Positions 5,250-7,751 of a DNA stretch of 7,751 nucleotides are shown here, one piece after another. The translations under genes and the position numbers were made by a program. Positions within the stretch are counted from its first letter, which is position 1, and each line of letters begins with the position of its first letter. The stretch is from positions 1 to 7,751 of the forward strand of contig JAJZKY010000196.1 in the NCBI GenBank assembly GCA_021803885.1. The letters run 5' to 3'. The DNA is from Planctomycetota bacterium (GTDB taxonomy: Bacteria; Planctomycetota; Phycisphaerae; WQYP01; JAJZKY01). The notes under the pieces were generated by a model. It saw nothing but the letters and a program-made list of their open reading frames with translations. It ran no database searches and was not told the DNA's origin.

Positions 5250-5581
5250 CAACTTTTGAGCCTGTTGGATGGCAGAGTCTTTCTCATTGTCTTTTGGGGC
5301 ATGCCGATTTAGTCTAATGCCCTCGGCGAGGCGCGTTTCCGCGAGGCGCTGGATCGTCACGGATTGCCGTTTCATCCGGAATGGTATGTCGTAGCGCCGG
5401 TGGCATTGCCGCTGGAACTCATGGGCTAGCGCAATTTATCTGCTCTGTTATTTTGCGGCTGGAAGTGGATGTGGTGCGGATGGCCAAGTTGATGCTGGAG
5501 CGGCTGCGGGACAAAATCAACGGCGTTGAGGGTGCAGAACCGACGGTTTTGAGGTTGGAGTGGCCAGAAAACAAAAAATAA
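5250..5581 (+). pseudogene. Possible decayed LacI/GalR-type regulator (ligand-binding domain fragments)
   Basis: Three short peptide stretches in the same orientation resemble successive parts of a LacI/GalR sensor domain, but they are broken by stops, a frame change and missing middle portions. First (5250-5312): QLLSLLDGRVFLIVFWGMP, like the 'LL---VDG-I' strand, ending at TAG 5310. Second, same frame after that TAG (5313-5429): GEARFREALDRHGLPFHPEW, like 'R--GF--AL---GL---P', ending at TAG 5427. Third, in another frame (to 5581): VRMAKLMLERLRDKINGVEG, like the C-terminal 'MG--A---LL--I-G' helix, ending at a stop (TAA). No DNA-binding helix-turn-helix was found upstream. Each match is weak; their order and strand give the idea its strength. 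Alternatively these are unrelated chance ORFs, or one small unknown protein. Confidence 0.35.
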
Positions 5582-5995
5582 ATTGAACTGTAAGCCATTG
5601 AATTAAACAGACCTACAAAAAAGCAGCAAAAATCTTTGCAGAATTTGTTTGACATTGGAGGCGATGGTGGTCAGAATGGGGAATGTCTTGGACTAGTCCG
5701 AGCGTTTTAGTTCGGTTCAGGTTTTTACCAATTTGACGGCCACGTGGGCGAACTGGCGGCGAGCAATCCGAATTTTCAAAATATCCTGGCGCCCGGCACA
5801 ACGATACCGTAGTCCGGTGGGTGTGGTTGCGTGGCCACGGCGCGTGGCCGGCTTTGGGTATTCACTATTGAGGCGCGATCGCTGAAATGTGGGTTCGGAT
5901 CGGATGAGGCTATGGCGGCCTTCTGGGCTAGCGGTATTTTGGTCCTTGAGCCGGCGGCTGGCGTGCATCGGCGCTGCCCGCACGGGGCGTGTTGA
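5582..5995. other. Gene-poor stretch before the Tat lipoprotein gene
   Basis: No recognised gene lies here. Several open runs of 30-60 codons occur, but none has a good start with a ribosome binding site. One (5711-5809, no start codon; contains FDGHVGELAASNPNFQNIL) and another in the same frame (5813-5992; contains SDEAMAAFWASGILVLEP) look moderately protein-like and could be relics. A 31-codon frame, ATG 5904 to TGA 5999, overlaps the ATG at 5996 as ATGA but lacks a clear ribosome binding site. A promoter-like site (5649-5677) and a palindrome (5690-5699) lie near the left end. Confidence 0.5.
5649..5677 (+). promoter_or_regulatory. Candidate promoter upstream of the Tat lipoprotein gene
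   Basis: A perfect TTGACA (5649-5654) is followed after 17 bases by CAGAAT (5672-5677, 4 of 6). The start would be near 5684. The palindrome GGACTAGTCC (5690-5699) sits just after it, where a repressor site would be expected. If used for the gene at 6014, the leader would be about 330 bases, which is unusually long. Confidence 0.4.
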
Positions 5996-6013
5996 ATGAA
6001 AGGTGTTGGTTTG

Positions 6014-7751
6014 ATGAATAGCAAAGTGTCTGTGCCGCGTCGGAGTATTTTAAAGGCCGGGGCTGTGGCTGCCGGCGGCATGCTCACCGGATGCCGCAGC
6101 GTCCGCAAGTCGGTGGCCGTGTCGTTGCGGCAGCCCGCCATGCTATTCTGCTCACCGGCCGATATTGACAGCATGGGTTGCTTCTATGTTGATCTGGACT
6201 ACCTGCGGGAACTCCACGCGCATGGTTTTCAAGTGGATTACACCAACAGCCTTAAAGAGGTCCCGTGGGATCGCATCCGGCGCTACAACGTGCTGGTGCT
6301 CAATGCCACACCGGACGCCTGGGTGGCGATGCACACGTTCGGGGCTTCTTCCTACCATCGCACGGCTTTTGTAGCGCTGATCAACCGGTATGTGCAGGCG
6401 GGCGGCGGCGTGCTGCTGATGCCCGAGGAATACAATTGTATCCAGCAGATGCTTGCGGCCATCGCTGACGGATGGGGCGCCAAATGGCCGCTGGAGACCA
6501 TTGTGGAAACCAGCCCGGCCAACCGGGGGAGCCTGCGCCACGCGGCCTATCCGATTCCCCTGGCGTATACCGACGAGGTTCCGGTATCACCCGTGAGTGC
6601 GGGTGTCCACGGCGTGTGGTACCCCAATGCGCCGGCGTCCAACGGGGCGATGGGCGGGCCGGTGGTTGTGGATTCGCACTGGCAGGTGGTGCTGCGGGCG
6701 TCGCACACGGCGCATTCCCAGCCGATTAACCTGAAAACCCACAACCATCTACCACCGAATGCCTACCAGCGCCGCGGGCCTGTGCCGCAGCCCGCCCTGA
6801 TGGCCATTCGTGAGCTGGGCGCCGGGCGGGCGGCGATACTCAATCAATGGCCGCAGTTTTCGGTCGGCTCGGGCACCAAGTGGATCTACGACCGGCAGGT
6901 GCTTTCGGCCGGTTGCGGCGACAAGCCCAGTGATTTTGGGCGGCTGCTGGAGAACACGTGGCGCTGGCTTGCGGCCCCGTCGCTGGCGACCGGCGCGGTG
7001 GGCGGATACGTCACCGGACCCACGACCCTCATGGCGCCGAATATCCGGAAATTTCGCAACGGGCAACTGGCCGCCACCGGCCAAAGCGCAACCCCGCAGA
7101 CCGCGACGTTCCAACAGGGTCTGTATCGCGGGCTGATGGGCGCTAAAACCACCTACAGTTCCGGCCGGTCGACGGTGGAGGAGTATGCCGCCGCAGCCAA
7201 AAAGGCCGGTCTGCACTTTGTCATATTTCTGGATGATTTCGCGGATCTGACGCCGCAGCGGTGGGCTGCTTTGCGGGCCGACTGTGCCCGTCACAGCGAT
7301 AACGAGGTCTTGCTTTTGCCGGGCTTCACGATGGATGCCAACACCGGTGATCATATGTTTTTCTATACCACCGGCGACGGGCCTGGCGGCCATTGGCCGC
7401 CGCCATCCGTGCGCACCGGTCCGGGTAAAGCGCTTCTGAACTTGCAACCCCAAAACGCCGCCGGCAAATACATCGGGCGCAATGGCCCGTCGTTCCCGTG
7501 GATGTACCTGAGCTGGATCGCGCATAAAGGCAATCACGGATATTACCATTTTTCCGGCCAACCCCCGCACATGCGCATCAGCGATTTAAGGCTCTACGCC
7601 ATGGCGGCCATCCGCTATTACCGAAACGGCCGCCTCGTGGAGGACAATACCGCGGATTATCTCACGACGTCCGCCGGTACGGTACCGCCGGCGCCGGTTT
7701 CGTTTAACGAGGTCCGCTCGGTCCAGGCGCTGGCACGCGAGGTAGAAAGCG
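6014..7751 (+). CDS. Tat-exported lipoprotein with glutaminase-like and degenerate PHP-like domains (partial)
   Basis: An open frame of 579 codons still open at the window edge. Residues 1-27 are a twin-arginine lipoprotein signal: VPRRSILKAG (Arg9-Arg10), a short hydrophobic run and the lipobox Leu24-Thr-Gly-Cys27, so the protein should be exported folded and lipid-anchored. About 40-320 resembles a class-I glutaminase/ThuA-like fold: YNVLVLNATPDAW, then INRYVQAGGGVLLMPEEYN (123-141), and near the end ELGAGRAAILNQWP and LLENTWRWLA. No catalytic triad could be assigned. About 370-450 resembles a PHP domain (LMGAKTTYSSGRSTVEEY, GLHFVIFLDDF, EVLLLPGFTM, DHMFFY), but most metal-binding positions are changed. 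The substrate is unknown. ATG 6014 is chosen because AAAGG at 5999-6003 is about 10 bases upstream and the signal then has normal length. ATG 5996, directly after an in-frame TGA, would add six residues. The partner genes lie outside the window. Confidence 0.85.
   Translation, partial: MNSKVSVPRRSILKAGAVAAGGMLTGCRSVRKSVAVSLRQPAMLFCSPADIDSMGCFYVDLDYLRELHAHGFQVDYTNSLKEVPWDRIRRYNVLVLNATPDAWVAMHTFGASSYHRTAFVALINRYVQAGGGVLLMPEEYNCIQQMLAAIADGWGAKWPLETIVETSPANRGSLRHAAYPIPLAYTDEVPVSPVSAGVHGVWYPNAPASNGAMGGPVVVDSHWQVVLRASHTAHSQPINLKTHNHLPPNAYQRRGPVPQPALMAIRELGAGRAAILNQWPQFSVGSGTKWIYDRQVLSAGCGDKPSDFGRLLENTWRWLAAPSLATGAVGGYVTGPTTLMAPNIRKFRNGQLAATGQSATPQTATFQQGLYRGLMGAKTTYSSGRSTVEEYAAAAKKAGLHFVIFLDDFADLTPQRWAALRADCARHSDNEVLLLPGFTMDANTGDHMFFYTTGDGPGGHWPPPSVRTGPGKALLNLQPQNAAGKYIGRNGPSFPWMYLSWIAHKGNHGYYHFSGQPPHMRISDLRLYAMAAIRYYRNGRLVEDNTADYLTTSAGTVPPAPVSFNEVRSVQALAREVES

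Noticed and set aside
4743..5375. 210-codon minus-strand frame opposite the end of the PAP2 gene
   Set aside because: Most of it is antisense to PAP2 motifs 2 and 3. The non-overlapping part has no recognisable family or good ribosome binding site.
5617..5639. Minus-strand hairpin GCAAA-GATT-TTTGC followed by a T-run
   Set aside because: The stem is short and AT-rich, and no leftward gene is recognised to its right.
5717..5983. Minus-strand frame in the gene-poor stretch
   Set aside because: No ribosome binding site, Arg-rich composition and no family resemblance.
6749..7570. 273-codon minus-strand frame opposite the Tat lipoprotein gene
   Set aside because: The plus strand has a continuous 579-codon frame with a Tat signal, lipobox and domain-like blocks; the minus frame has none of these.

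Overview
The window comes from a moderately GC-rich Gram-negative-type bacterium. An MCE/MlaD lipid-transport protein and two predicted lipoproteins, one of them Tat-exported, imply an outer membrane and periplasm. Three points suggest Planctomycetota, perhaps the Phycisphaerae: the style of the S2 core with its long Pro/Ser/Ala tail, housekeeping genes separated from their usual operon partners, and a large Tat lipoprotein with a glutaminase-like fold plus a PHP-like fold. This placement is an inference at about 50% confidence. Verrucomicrobia-like relatives are not excluded.

Layout from left to right: (1) The start of a minus-strand gene (1-81), probably YlbF-like, runs off the left edge. 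(2) A divergent intergenic region (82-377) holds a perfect 19-bp inverted repeat, back-to-back -10 elements, a convincing intrinsic terminator facing right (236-264) and then a promoter for atpC. (3) atpC (378-776) encodes the ATP synthase epsilon subunit and stands alone. (4) A convergent minus-strand MCE/MlaD protein (890-1945) follows. (5) A second divergent region (1946-2141) has well-formed promoters in both directions. (6) A beta-carbonic anhydrase with a lipoprotein signal ends at 2840. (7) A promoter and a structured leader (about 2954-3108) precede rpsB (3109-4017). (8) A PAP2 membrane phosphatase (4173-5114) has its own candidate promoter. (9) A gene-poor stretch (5115-5995) contains scattered, frame-broken pieces resembling a LacI/GalR-type regulator, then a promoter-like site. 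(10) A long Tat lipoprotein gene begins at 6014 and is still open at the right edge (579 codons visible).

There is little operon structure. Nearly every gene has its own promoter-like sequence, and the classical partners (atpD for atpC, tsf for rpsB, mlaE/mlaF for mlaD) are not next to them. Functionally the window mixes energy conservation, translation, envelope lipid transport, lipid-phosphate or undecaprenyl-phosphate turnover, CO2/bicarbonate chemistry at the envelope, and one unusual exported protein. The points most worth following are the possible small transcript ending at 264, the rpsB leader, the PHP-like domain that has lost most metal ligands, and the decayed regulator. No transposon, CRISPR array, tRNA or rRNA was seen.
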